From: Echinometra lucunter
Lineage: Eukaryota; Echinodermata; Echinoidea; Camarodonta; Echinometridae
Assembly: GCA_029962745.1 (NCBI GenBank)
Contig: CM057157.1
Location: forward strand, 27,978,232-28,042,231
DNA: 64,000 nt
Direction of reading: 5' to 3'
The notes under the pieces are model-generated. The model saw only the letters and a program-made list of their open reading frames with translations. It made no database searches and was not told the DNA's origin. A program made the position numbers and the translations under genes. Positions within the stretch are counted from its first letter, which is position 1. Every line of letters begins with the position of its first letter. Shown here piece after piece: positions 46,201-57,027 of the stretch.

Positions 46201-47107
46201 CAGTGAATTTCGTGGTCTCCGCGGTCTCCACCGAATTTTGAACCGGTTCAAAGTATGGTCATACAGTAGTCTTGAATTTCCAGGAAATGGTCTTTCAGTG
46301 GTCTTTCAGCAGTCTTTTAGCGATCCCTCAAGGGTCTCTTTCAGGGATGATCTGTCATCAATGATCTGTTATCTCAGAGGTCTCTCAGAGATCTCTTTTG
46401 TTCTCTCAGAGGTCTCTCAGAGATCTCAGTTGTTCTCTCAAGATCTTGATCGGACGGTCTCTCAGAGATCTTAATTGATCTCTCGAAGATCTCAGTCAGT
46501 CTGTCAGATGATCCGTTTAGTGATCTCTCAATTGTCTTATTGGTCTTTCAATGAACGCTCGACGATCTTAAAGGTCCCACAAAGATCTTTGAGAAATTTG
46601 CAGGAAAATTACTTCATGGTCTAGAAGAGTTTGTAGAACCATTCCACAGAGACTATTTTTCTCTGGTCTTGGAGACTGTTGAGAGATCTTGCCAGTTGTT
46701 GGTCTCTCAGTGGTCTCTTGAGGGTCTCCACTCTGTGGAACGGGGGCCTATGTTCAAGGAGATTAAACTCGTTTTAAGGGACAAATTTTTGGAGGAAATG
46801 CGCGAAGAAACCCGAAAAAGGAGTTATTTTGACTAAAGGATAAAACTTGTTTCGGGCGGCTTTTGAAACCCATGGTCAAGCGTGTGTACAGTACATATTC
46901 TGACTTCACCCCCCCCCCCCCCGCACCCCCACCCCGGATTAGCGCGGATTGCAAGGAAATGTAGCAGCAGGAATAGTCTTAATTGAAACAATATTAATAC
47001 GCGCCAATTCGATTTTCTCTTTGTTCAATTCGTAACCATTAATTTTTGTTCTCTCACTCTCTGTTTCTTTGTCTCTCTATCTCTCTCTCTCCCTTTGTTC
47101 TGCTGAG

Positions 47108-47140
<33 letters not shown>

Positions 47141-47575
47141 TTTCTTCTTCCCTCCCTCTACCCCGCCTCCCCCCCCCCTCTTTTTTCGATGTGTCTGTCT
47201 CTTCTGTCTGACTCTATCTCTATTATCTCTTTCTGCATGCTCCTATACTACCCCCTTCCTCTACAGTGGTAGCAACTGCGTGCGAGGGCGCTCCAGCGTT
47301 GACCATCACCTGTCCCGCAGCTATGAACATCATGGTCGTCTCAGGGCTGTATGGCCGTACTGACACCACAACTTGCTCTCCAAGTCCGACCAATGACCCA
47401 GCACAGACATCCAACACCGGATGCTTCTCCGCTGCGGCAGAATGCCATCGGGACAGCTTGTAATAGCATGAACTCATGCACTCTGCCCACGACTCACGTA
47501 GGGGGAGGTTTAGGGGGCGTTGACCCGTGTCCAGGTACATTCAAATTCCTCTCCGTATTCTATACCTGTGTGTAA
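40200..47575 (+). CDS. Secreted SUEL/rhamnose-binding lectin, three coding exons
   Basis: Exons 40200-40296, 44640-44894 and 47267-47575 join in phase 1 at both introns. If one apparent extra base near 47437 is discounted, they give about 219 residues. Order: signal peptide; basic and acidic linker ([18 protein letters not shown]) followed by a Ser-rich then Thr/Ala-rich stretch; one SUEL domain that ends the protein. The domain keeps YGRTD and VDPCPGT, the motifs that contact galactose or rhamnose, and eight cysteines. SUEL lectins act outside the cell in egg, coelomic or immune roles. The low-complexity linker is probably O-glycosylated. Confidence 0.8.
41601..41822. mobile_element. MITE with ACACTCTAAAAACCAAAAT ends
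   Basis: ACACTCTAAAAACCAAAATG pairs with TTTTAGTTTTTGGAGTGT. Internal AATGGTAGATTAGCACTT pairs with AGTGTTAATCTACCATT. A near-complete hairpin of about 220 bp. Confidence 0.75.
41950..43500 (-). mobile_element. 5'-truncated LINE with (AAATC)n tail
   Basis: Minus strand. The 3' end at about 41950 carries an (AAATC)n tail. The 5' end is at about 43477, inside the reverse-transcriptase domain, next to gap 43501-44000. The long intact frame suggests a young insertion. See the reverse-transcriptase entry for content. Confidence 0.8.
42389..43480 (-). CDS. LINE reverse transcriptase, C-terminal part
   Basis: An intact frame from [15 protein letters not shown] through [27 protein letters not shown] (the YxDD-like catalytic box), [20 protein letters not shown] and [10 protein letters not shown] to the C-terminal [12 protein letters not shown] stop. 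These are ordered motifs of a CR1/Jockey-type non-LTR retrotransposon. The N-terminal endonuclease and first reverse-transcriptase motifs are absent, so it cannot act alone. Confidence 0.85.
   Translation of the reverse strand: MKAFDTLDHQILLKKLENYGIRGIALSWFESYLSERKQYVTHNNISSNFQSIKCGVPQGSILGPLLFLIYINDLTTVTPLLSFVLFADDTNIFCSNTSLETLVDTFNRELPKLSLWFKCNRLSLNIDKTNFMYFTHTSSHITEFPYDISIDNIPLKRKKETKFLGVTIDEHLNWNEHIRCITTNISRNVGVLYKMKNIIPHTTLVLLYNSLILPYISYCNIVWATCAKTKINIIYLLQKKAIRICTNSQYLSHTNPLFHKLKTLTIFDINSFQSLLLMFKYVNNMLPPSFHNFYTMNTSIHSYPTRNSSNFHLINPKLLIAQRSIRHHGPDLWNSLPESIKRSTSLYSFKANVKSMLISEYLK
43501..44000. other. Assembly gap (500 N)
   Basis: Fixed-size gap. The same 23-bp sequence (ending CACCTGCCACCTGT) lies at 43475-43497 and at 44018-44040, so the contigs on each side probably overlap and the true gap may be zero. 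Confidence 0.95.
44640..44894 (+). CDS. Lectin 2 exon 2: charged and Ser/Thr-rich linker
   Basis: Acceptor GAATTGTAG, donor C|GTAAGTA, phase 1-1. After the acidic DDEEDD patch come HHNRHKRSS, a serine-rich stretch ([14 protein letters not shown]) and repeats of TTAA/TTTTAA type. An imperfect 15-bp tandem repeat (ACGACAACAACGGCT) underlies the Thr/Ala run. Confidence 0.75.
45700..45850. repeat. GTCGCGAAATTCGCGACC-like motif cluster
   Basis: About eight diverged copies of a 14-18 bp motif (GTCGTGAAATTCGCGACC, GTCGCAAAGTTCGCGACC and so on), many near-palindromic. Reading frames rich in Arg/Ser here come from the repeat. Confidence 0.6.
46150..46735. repeat. Degenerate GGTCTYTCAG repeat region
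   Basis: GGTCTTTCAGTG, GGTCTCTCAGAG and AGATCTC-type motifs recur every 10-20 bp over about 580 bp with heavy drift. It lies in the intron before the lectin 2 SUEL exon. Confidence 0.75.
47050..47150. repeat. (TC)n microsatellite
   Basis: CT-rich simple repeat just upstream of the lectin 2 final exon; it may extend the pyrimidine tract of the acceptor region. Confidence 0.9.
47267..47575 (+). CDS. Lectin 2 exon 3: SUEL domain with an apparent 1-nt insertion
   Basis: Acceptor CCTCTACAG. The first part reads [14 protein letters not shown], then [14 protein letters not shown] and SNTGC. After about 47437 the match moves one frame: [15 protein letters not shown], then [15 protein letters not shown] and FYTCV, stop at 47573. 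The unmoved frame stops at 47461 within the domain. One surplus G in GCTGCGGCAG explains this. It is either a sequencing error or a recent knockout. Confidence 0.8.
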
Positions 47576-48505
47576 GGGGAAAGATTGGGGCCGGAGGGGA
47601 GGGGGGGGGGGCAAAAACCATCGTCATGTTTTTTTAATCACTATGTTTTCCAACTCATGTCTTCTGTTCTGTTTGCCCGGTAAGTATAGGCCAAACATGC
47701 GGTCTGATGAATTCGAAGGTTGATAATGATGCGTTGTTAACGATAAAAAAACAGCAATATCAACAACGAAAATGATGATGGTAACAATAATTATAATAGT
47801 AATAGTAATGGTAATAGCATTAGCGTAGACAGGTCCTCATACCTGGGGGGGGGGGTGATTGACCCATGGTACATATTTTGGTGAGTCCACTTCAAATTGT
47901 GGGGGATGCATCTCTTCATTCCCCCCCCCCCCGCGCTATCTACACCCCTGGGTAATGAGAAGAAGAAGAAGAAGAAGAAGAAGAAGAAGAAAAGAAGGGT
48001 AATAACGCTGATAATTATTGGAGCAAAAATGTAAGGGAAATAGTAGCCGTTGACCCATTTTTGATACTTTTTTTTTTTTTTGCTTTATAGTGAATCTTGA
48101 ATGCCCCCCCCCCTCACCTATGAACACAGATTTCCGCCCATGTTACATTTTCTCCCTCTCGCATATAGCTCTTCGAATTCCAACGGCGGCGGCGCTCTAA
48201 TTTAGAGGTATAAACTGGCTGTGTTCCTAGGGATTGGCTCTTTATAAGGGGATTATTATGATGAATAAATTTTTAATAAAAATCGTTCAAGATTTGGCGT
48301 AAGATAAGCAAATAATCACGCACGAAGGCAGTGCGCTATATGAATACGCAATTAGACCGGACATAAGTTCCCCAACACCAGTTTTGTTTGATAATATTCT
48401 TATTGTATTTATTCAAATCAGTACTTTTAGAATACCAATGTCCCTGATATCAGCATCGATAGCTAATATCTATCAATATCGGCTATAATTAGTTTATGTA
48501 CAAGA

Positions 48506-48830
48506 CTGGATAAGAGCAAACAAGTTATCCTTAAATATCAACAAAACACATTACATGATATTTAGTAATTCTATTGACTCTCTCCCAGGCCCTGTACATA
48601 TTAATGGAAAAGATCTTCAAAGGGTTCAATGTACTAAGTTTCTTGGGATCTTTATTGATGATAAACTCTCCTGGAAATTTCATATCTACTACATGTGTAG
48701 ATTAGTATCAAGAAATATTGCCGTTATTAACAAATTAAAGCATATGTTTCCCCTTTCAGATTTTATTGTCGCTTTATATGACACTTATTTATCCCTATTT
48801 AAAATATGGAATCTTAGGAACCCTCTAGTC
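48506..48830 (+). pseudogene. LINE reverse-transcriptase fragment
   Basis: WIRANKLSLNINKTHYMIF, then CTKFLGIFIDDKLSWKFHI and NIAVINKLKHMFP match the palm/thumb region of a CR1/Jockey-type reverse transcriptase (compare KTNFMYF and [13 protein letters not shown] at 42.4-43.5 kb). It lacks the catalytic box and is cut off on both sides. Confidence 0.75.
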
Positions 48831-49312
48831 ACATCTATGTCTTTTCTCTTCTCCTTTCTTCCTTTTATGTTCCTTCTCTCTTCCTTCTTTCACATTTATC
48901 TTTCTCTTCTTATAGCCTTCTTTTTCTCTAATTTAATGGGGGGGGGGGGGGTTTCTCATTTTTTCTACAAGGCAATGTATAATCCTCCATAATTTGGTAT
49001 ATACAAATTCATTCTGACTTTATAACTTGCAAATTGTATTTGATCACTGACGAACTAAGTTTTACAAGCTTTGCTTTTTTTAGTTCCTCATTTCTCATGT
49101 TTTCTATTTCCTGTATAATCATGCTATAGGTTTTGTTTATGTATCTATTGCCAACTTGCTTCAATTTTGTATATCGTTTTTCTTATATGTAATTTCTGTT
49201 TGTTTGATATGTATATATGATACATGAGAAATAAACACGCTTGAAAATAATTCGACAGGAGGTCATATGATAATTGAACAAGATAATTCTAGATAGTTTG
49301 AGCAGGTGATTC

Positions 49313-49343
<31 letters not shown>

Positions 49344-52190
49344 CAGGTTTATTTACAACTTACGAAGTCATTAACAAAGAAAAACAGATTTAAAGATAAA
49401 CTGTTATAGACACACACAAAGAAGGTAAATCAAATCGTTTTCTTACATGCGGGTATTATACTCAGCGACTCAATGTATTTCGTTAGTTTATCCATTTCAA
49501 AGCTGATTTCGAAAAGGGTCTCCATTTCTTTTCTTTTTTTTCTTTCTTGTTTTGAGATGTATTGTACGTGAAACCATGTATAATGTTTGTGAATTGCACA
49601 AGGTTCATTGGTCAGTTTCTTCCATTACTTCATAGGATGGTTAACTTGATTTTTTTTAATTTGATTTGAATGATATAAATTTGATGTAATTCATCAGTTG
49701 TCATCTTTCTGAACAACAGAGATTTGTCATGAATCAGTTTTAAATATGATATAATTATTTGAACATACATCCATATAAGTAGAAAATAGACAGAATTGCA
49801 TTAACTCACAGAAGCATATTAAACGTAGACCTTGAAGGGCCTGGTCGGTTTGTCACGAACGATCATTTATACAAATTTTGAAGTTTAAAAGGCCTGTACA
49901 AAATGAGGAATGAACTGCGTTGAGCTGTTTTAAGTTTCATTTTGAAGGATATCTCTGAAGGAGTTGAAATTCAGTAAAAAAAAAAAAAAAAAAAAAAAAA
50001 AATGATTACTTTGGTTGCTTACTTATAGCAACAGTGTCCTGACCCTTATTATGATGTATTTACAACAGCGCCAACTTGCGACTACTAAAAATCAGAGACT
50101 CTTAGAAACATTATATCCTTTGTGGATTTCGTGAATTCCTTAATATGATACAAATACATTTTAACAATGTTACTTAAAAAATGAAACTCTCATTGATCAG
50201 AATAGAGCATGCTGGGAGCAAAAAGGGGACGAAATCAGTAGTTTAGGACTGAGAGGGCGCTATTTCAAAATCCTATACAAGGGTGCCAGTTCGCTCTGGC
50301 TTAAAGCTAGAAGCCATAAAATGCTAAATGTCACGGACGGACAAAACGTTCGATCAGGCTCTATATATACCGGGTGTCCCCGAAATCGCGAAACGGTGGA
50401 TTTTTTGTACTTTTCAAAAGGTATATGATTGTTTTACATCATTGGGTGGTATATTCATTTCGTTCAGCTGATGATATTCATAATATTTGTCATCACCGAA
50501 TATAATAGAGAAGGCCTACTTTGTGTATAGTACATTACTGATAATTTAAAAAGAATATAAATGAAATATATCAAATATCCTTATCAGTACTTGACTTAAA
50601 AAATAATGATAACACCCATCATAAATCAATTATAAATGATAGATTAATATGAAGAGAAATCGCAGTACTGTGGTTTTTGTTTATGTTTGCGCGTGTTGTT
50701 GCTGTTGTTGTTTTGTTTTCTGGGTTTTTTTTGTAGTAGCATAATCAGAGTCATCATTTGTACTTTTAGGAAAATGTAGCGAAAGATGAATTCATGGAAG
50801 TATGCATAATGTAGACCGATTCGGTTTTCAAACACTGACTGTTGTCGGCCATAACTGGGGAGGGAGGGGCGGGGGCTTCCAAAATATGAAAAAAAGATCG
50901 TTCAAAACGTAATGCAGTTCATTGCTATATGCCAGTTCATATATCAACGTTTGTTAGACATTATATTTTGAACCCAACACCCAAGCTTATGGTGAAATAG
51001 AAATCAACATTATTAAAAAAAAAAAAAAACGATTTTGAAAACAGCACCGAAACCGAATGAGTTTAAAACAAAACTGAATCACTAATATCTGAGAAAGAGA
51101 AAGTTCATGGGAGTCTTTTGGAAATTCGTTAATGCAAGAGAAATCCACTTAATGCTCACTCTAAAAATAAACTAGTCAAAATGACCAGATGACTAGATTA
51201 AGGGTCAGCTGGGTGCAAATAATATGTCGTAGTCATGTGTCTTACTATATTCTAGTCAGAAATGACTGTGCATGTTCCAGTCAAAATACGACTAGAAAAT
51301 AGTCAAAAATGACAAGAGAAGAGTTAGAAATTACTATAAAAAATTGGGCTTTTTTAAATGACTGCACCCAGCTGACCCTTTCGTCTAGTCTTTAAAAAAA
51401 AAAAAAACTAGTTTGCATTAGAGTGCATTCTAGCTGTTGACATCACGACCATGCCGACACCTCCATAGGTGCATAGAAATGGTATCATTTTTGATAGTGC
51501 ATGTGGTGGTATGATTATAGTGACTGCCAATCACTCCATTTGCATAGTAATTAGTACCTTCTAAGTCCTCTCTCCAACCGCTGAAAACCTATTAGACTTA
51601 TTCCCAACTCCACACCATTTTCTGCGAAAACGATTTTTTTTTTCACAAAAAGTACATGATATTCTACTCGAAGGCCATCACTTGTCTTATTTGACACACC
51701 GGCATAACATTTAAATAATTTTTGCCGTCTGTTTCCGCTCAAATCTTCCAACATATTTTTGAATAGATGATGAATGAGGGAGTGAGTGAAGAACTGAATG
51801 AAAGATAGGAAAGAGTGCATGAAAAGTGAGGAGTGAATGAAAGACGGAAAAAATGCATAGAGCAGGGAATGAGTGAAAAGTGAACCAATAAGCGAAGGAG
51901 GGAATGAGCAATAGTGTTATGTTAGTAATTTTAATAATGTTATGTTAATAACGTAATAATGAAAGTTAATGCATGATTAATGATAATAATGATGATAATG
52001 AATATTATATGAATGTAAGTATCATAAAAATGAAAGAACAGGAATGAGTTAATTGAATAGTAATGTATAATCTGAAAATAATGAGTTTGATAATAAAAAA
52101 TACAAAAAAGTGTGTTGATTTGTGGAATTATGTGTTTTTATTTGTTTGTTTGTTTGTCTGTCTGTTTGTTTGTTTGTTTGAAGGGTGCTT
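48831..52190. other. Intergenic, repeats only
   Basis: No exon was recognised. It contains (TTTA)n near 49315-49345, poly-A at 49975-50000, a hairpin element at 51160-51420 and an AT-rich remainder. Confidence 0.5.
51160..51420. mobile_element. Inverted-repeat element (GGGTCAGCTGGGTGCA ends)
   Basis: Left CTCTAAAAATAAACTAGTCA and AAGGGTCAGCTGGGTGCA pair with right TGCACCCAGCTGACCCTTT and AAACTAGTTTGCATTAGAGT. Internally the ACTAGTCAAAATGAC motif recurs as ATAGTCAAAAATGAC. Confidence 0.7.
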
Positions 52191-52196
52191 GTGTTC

Positions 52197-52556
52197 ATGC
52201 ACACCAAGAAAAAAAGGTGCAATTTTGCACTATTCAAATGCAACACTGGGAGCTCCTTTTAGTGTGCAACCTTGCACCTTTACGAGCTTTTTGCACCTTT
52301 AAATTTGCAGTTAGCTGCATTTTGGATCCTAGACTCTGCACCCTTTTAGAGAAGTGCAAATTTGCACCTTTTTGTACGCAAAAAATCTGCACCCTAAAAG
52401 GTGCAAAGTTGCACCTTTAGGTGCAAACGGACATTTTCAGGTGCAACAAGAACAAAAAGGTGCATTTTTGCACCTTTTCGTATAGGGTGCAAGATTGCAC
52501 CAAAAAGGTGCTGCCAGTGTTGCATTTAGGGTGCAAACTTGCACCTTTTTTCTTAG
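52197..52556. mobile_element. TGCACC-rich inverted-repeat element, copy C (most complete)
   Basis: Ends CACACCAAGAAAAAAAGGTG and CACCTTTTTTCTTAGTGTG. The interior alternates GGTGCAAATTTGCACC-like palindromes. The same family is at 17.8, 24.3 and 38.3 kb. Confidence 0.75.
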
Positions 52557-52743
52557 TGTGTGGTATGCCACGTTTGTTACCAACATGACCTGAAAATAGT
52601 ACGATTTTGAGATCTAAACTATTAAACCTTCTACTATCCTTTTCACTGACCTACACCTTGAACCGTAGTAGAGCGTGATAATAACGATGATAGTATCGGG
52701 CTATAAATTCGCGCTAATAACATGAACAATATATATTTCACTC

Positions 52744-53123
52744 CACCGGCGTAAATCCACTCTGAGGAGTGGGGGGGGGGGATGATTGACTGTTTTGACG
52801 ATTTTTTTTTCTGTCGATCTCACACTTAAGTATAAGCACACACCCTCACTAACCCCTATAGACCCCCCTGCACACATTTTAATATTTATTTTGCGAGCGA
52901 GCGAGCCAAAATAACCACTTTTAGGTTTTCAATCGCATTTTCAAATAGAAATTCTAAAATATGATGGTTGTTTATGACAGATATTCAAAGATTTTACTAC
53001 CGGATTAATTAAAATATATTTTCCTTCTTAAAAAGTGGGGGGATATTTGTACACAGCCATCCCCCCCTCTCCAAAAGTGGGGGGATATATCCCCCCATCC
53101 CCCCCCCCCGGATTACGCCAGTG
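52744..53123. mobile_element. G-rich hAT-like MITE, copy 3
   Basis: Ends CACCGGCGTAAATCCACTC and CCCGGATTACGCCAGTG. Perfect 8-bp target duplication TTTCACTC. Internal GCGAGCGAGCGAGCC. Confidence 0.85.
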
Positions 53124-53149
53124 TTTCACTCACTTTTCGAGGTTAGTAA

Positions 53150-53440
53150 TGACGATTTCATTGCAACATCGAAGCATTACCCCACCCCCCCCCCCCCCCT
53201 CCGTTTTTCCTCCTCTTTGTTACATGTGTTCTTCTCCTCATCCTCGTCTCGGCCCATCCTTCTCTACTTCTTCTTCTTCCTTTCTTCTTCTCTTCTCTTA
53301 TTCTCCTTCTTCTTCTTCTTCTTCTTATTATTATTTTTTATTATTATTATTACTATTTATTCATTTATTTATTTTTCATTCTACTTTCTTCTTCCTTCCT
53401 TTTTTTTTTTTTTTTTTTCCTTTTCTTTTTTTCTCCATCA
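53150..53440. repeat. C-run and (CTT)n-rich low-complexity stretch
   Basis: A poly-C run, then TTC/CTT/TTA triplets and a T run. The Ser/Phe/Leu-rich frames across it are not credible proteins. Confidence 0.9.
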
Positions 53441-54250
53441 AAGACACCATTCTGGAAATGATCGCGTTATGTTGCCCAGTGATAATTAACAAGAAAGTTA
53501 ACCACAATTTTTCTGTAAAATCAGCGATATCCTTTATTCATGAGGCCTGTTTGAAGTACTGGACAAGTCATTTGTGAAATGACCGAAAGCTGCTTGTGCT
53601 TGATGTACCGTCAAGTTTGCCTTGAACGTGAAAACAGGAAGAACACGTCTGGATGAGCAAGCAGGTTCGACTTGACTTGCCTCGCATCGCATCGTACATT
53701 GGATGAGTGCATGCGATATGCACAGACCTCCACTGCTTCGATTTCTGCAGTGGCTGTCTCTCCTCGTACGCGTCTCGCTTACCGGTACCGAGTGACTGCA
53801 CTCACAGTTCTGTTCAGCAAGTGAAGAATGTGACATTTTAACTTTGAAAATAGAACAGTCTAGACTCTGGTTTGTAACCGAATAATCCAATGCTCATCTC
53901 ATTAATTTCTCAGCGATAAACTACCATCAAACGAAAGACAAGTTATTCAGACTCGGACTCAGAGTGAGATTGAAGTTGAACTCTTTCATGGATGTCATTA
54001 ATGTTGCTACAAATTACAGTGCTGACTTGTTCCCCACATTAGTTCCCCACATTAGTCTTGAAATAAGTTGAAGAGCATGTAACAGTTACAGTGAGTTTTA
54101 GAAAAAGTGTTGAAGTTTGAGTGTTGCTGTTGTGTTATAAGACAAATGTTGACATGACTGACTGCCCCCAACTTGTGAGCAGTTGATGCCTCTAGGCTCT
54201 AACGTTAGTTAATGCATTTAGGTTTTCAAAGTCTACAGTGTATGTGAATA

Positions 54251-55173
54251 ATGGCTGATGAGCTTGAATATCACGTTACTTTCCCCACAAAGTTTTCAAC
54301 CCACACGAAAGTTCGAAGTGCAGGGGCTGAAGCAGCAGCAGCAGCAGCGGCCACAGGAGATGTGGAATTGACTGAAAGGAGAAGTCCAGACAAGGAGCCA
54401 GTCATCTTTCTCTTGGGATGGTATGGTGCAGACGATAAAGACCTTGCCAAGTATAGTGCGATTTACCAGTCGGAGGGCTATGTCACCATCCGTTATGTTC
54501 TTCCTGGTGAATACTTGTTTGAGGGAAAGCTTGGAGGAGTCAATTTCATTGCTGTGAAAGTCTTGGAAGCGTTCTTTGATTTGGGCTTGGAGGAAAATCC
54601 CATCTTCTTCCATTTGTTCAGCAACGGTGGGGGGTACATCTACCGTGCCATTACAGAGCTGGTGAATGGGCGTGATCCTGGAGTGTTCGCAGCGCTGAAG
54701 ATCTGTGGCGTAATTTGGGACAGTGCTCCTTGCAGGCCCACCTTCTGGTCGGGAATGCGGGCATACTGTCTCTTCTCCCCCGACAGACAATCGGAGCCCT
54801 GGTATGTCTCCTACCTCAAGTTGGTGCCGTCTTGGCTGTGGCTTATGGTCAAGCACATCATGTTCCCAAGCTTCTGGGGAGCCAACAGCCTCATGAATTC
54901 CTACATGAGGCCATCGCCACCGACAAGATGCCCTGCCCACAGCTTTATATCTATTCCAAAGCAGATTGCATCACATGGTACAAAGACATTCAGGACATTG
55001 TTGCAAAGCGGAGGAAGCAGGGTTGTGATGTCACTGAAGCTTTTTGGGAGGAGACGGATCATCTGGAGCATCTTGCTAAACATCACAAGGAATATGTGGA
55101 TGCATGTTTGGATCTTGTTTTACGGGGTGTTGATCATTTTGAATTGATGATTAGAAAGACTGAATCATTCTAA
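54251..55173 (+). CDS. TMEM53-like protein (DUF829), with one apparent frameshift
   Basis: An unspliced frame resembling TMEM53, a nuclear-envelope/ER membrane protein with an alpha/beta-hydrolase-like fold. Family motifs in order: VIFLLGWYGADDKDLAKYS (about residue 50), FFHLFSNGGGYIYR (nucleophile-elbow-like serine, about 125), IWDSAPCRP (about 155) and a hydrophobic stretch PSWLWLMVKHIMF (about 195). After about 54907 the family match moves one frame back: CPQLYIYSKAD, then EETDHLEHLAKHHKEY. A single missing base in TACATGAGG explains it; the total would be about 307 residues (family about 280). The unmoved frame ends at 55147 with unrelated sequence. The lack of introns raises the possibility of a retrocopy. 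An acceptor-like TCTACAG lies 15 bases before the ATG. Confidence 0.8.
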
Positions 55174-57027
55174 TACTTAGAGTATCTTGGGTGGTATTCT
55201 GAAAATGATGTTATATATTTTGTTAGGAAGAGTTAAATTGTCATAAATTAGAATTAGAACAAGTAATTGGACTTTGGTTAATCCGGGCCCAAAATGTCCT
55301 GCATTTACATTATGTCAAAAGAGACATTGTGCAAGCACCACATTGTTTATTCTGTGCAATTTCAGCTCGTGTCGATTACCGGAAAGATCTTTTTCCCCAT
55401 ACATAAAAGATAACACCGTTTTTAGAATACCAGCCCTGATTTCATTGTGGTTTTGAAATGATTTGTTTGGCCTGTGTGTGCTTCTGCTGTTGTGCTTTTA
55501 TGATACTTCAATCTACATGTATTTGAATGCAGGTACAGATGTACGCTTTGCATTCTTTTTATTTCCCCCTGAAATGTTCTCTTTAAGACATTTATTGAAT
55601 TGGCATTTGCTGTGAGTATAAAGTGCTATAGCCTATAAATACAAATGTAAATATGTGTTGTAAGTGGATATGGTATGCTTCAAGTATTGAAAAATTCTGT
55701 ACTCTTTCAGTTGATGTGGTGCTAGAAGGTGTCTTATGTTGGTAGAGTACACCTAATACAGATGTACATGTATGTGTAATGATGCCTGAGAATAAGCTAT
55801 GTTCTTGAAGTTCTTTACACACAAGATGAGGCTGTGTGTATCTATTGTATGATGCTTGACAGCTTCGTAGAACAGAGCTTTAGCTTCAGTACGAGCAGAT
55901 AGATAGTATAAAGAATTAATAGAGCTATGTACATGTATCATTTGTTTATTAACACAAGTGCTAGTCCTTGTTACTTGATTACAGAAAGGAATGTATTTAA
56001 GATAACTTTGATAAAAGTTCATATCATTTTGGACGACCAGTAAATCACAAATTTAGGCTTTTGTGCACATGCGGTTTAAGTTCTTTAACCTCTATACATG
56101 ACAGCAGACATTGTATTAGCTGACATCATGAAAAGTATAAGTGCACTTAACTCTGTGTGCACTGCTGCCGTTGCACACTTAAAAATCGCTGGATGGGACT
56201 GTAATTGTTGCATGCTTTTTAGTGGTAAAAACATGTGATAGACTAAAACATGAATCACACATGACTGCCCTCAGCCAATCATTTGATTAGGATCTACATT
56301 GTAGGAATGATGTGTATAATAATGAATTGTGATTAAGTTTTGATTTATAACTCCCTTAGAAAGAGAAGTTTTCAGGGGCTACATTGATCAGAAATGTTAT
56401 TCATTTCTATTGCTTCATTTTCATGTGAAAAATGTATGTGAGTGAAGAAAGGTCACTAGAGTATTCTAGAAAAGTTACCGTACACATTTGGTAATCTAAT
56501 GGAAACCGATTATGAAAATTTCATAATGTAATTTTGCTCAATTATTTTACTGCTTATTGCCTTGTGCAAAACCCATTGATAGTGTTTGTAAAAATATTTG
56601 CTCTTTTATTTGTGCTGAAATGATCTGATTCAGCATTTTAAGCTTATATATTGCTACTGACGAGTTGAAAACAAAGAAATCTGCCAAATAGTGGGGGAGG
56701 GGGGGGGGGGGGTTCAGTAGGCCTACCTACTAACCCTGTTCACTACCAAAACTTTTAAACTCTTTGTGATTGTTCCACTTCTCTGCACACTTCTTACTGG
56801 TATATACAGTGTACACCTGAAAAATATTACCACAAAACTCCCTTGTGTTGGAATATTGCATGTAGCTGTTGGTAATTGAAGAACCTTCCTATTTCATATA
56901 ACTTGGTCTGTTTCATAAGGCTTATTTCATAAGGCCTATTCCATAAGCCTAAGGCCAATTTTGTGAAAGCCTATAGAAAGTCCACACGTGAAACAGGAAA
57001 TACATCTGTACATGTATCACATATCAC
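55174..57027. other. Probable 3' UTR and intergenic sequence after the TMEM53-like gene
   Basis: AT-rich sequence without a credible frame, containing several GTACATGTA motifs. Some is probably 3' UTR, but no single polyadenylation site can be chosen. A G-run lies near 56700. Confidence 0.4.

Noticed and set aside
47930..47990. GAA-repeat coding region
   Set aside because: Plain AAG triplet microsatellite between C-runs with no splice support.
54296..54940. 214-residue frame antisense to the TMEM53-like gene
   Set aside because: No recognisable motif; the plus strand carries clear family motifs over the same bases.
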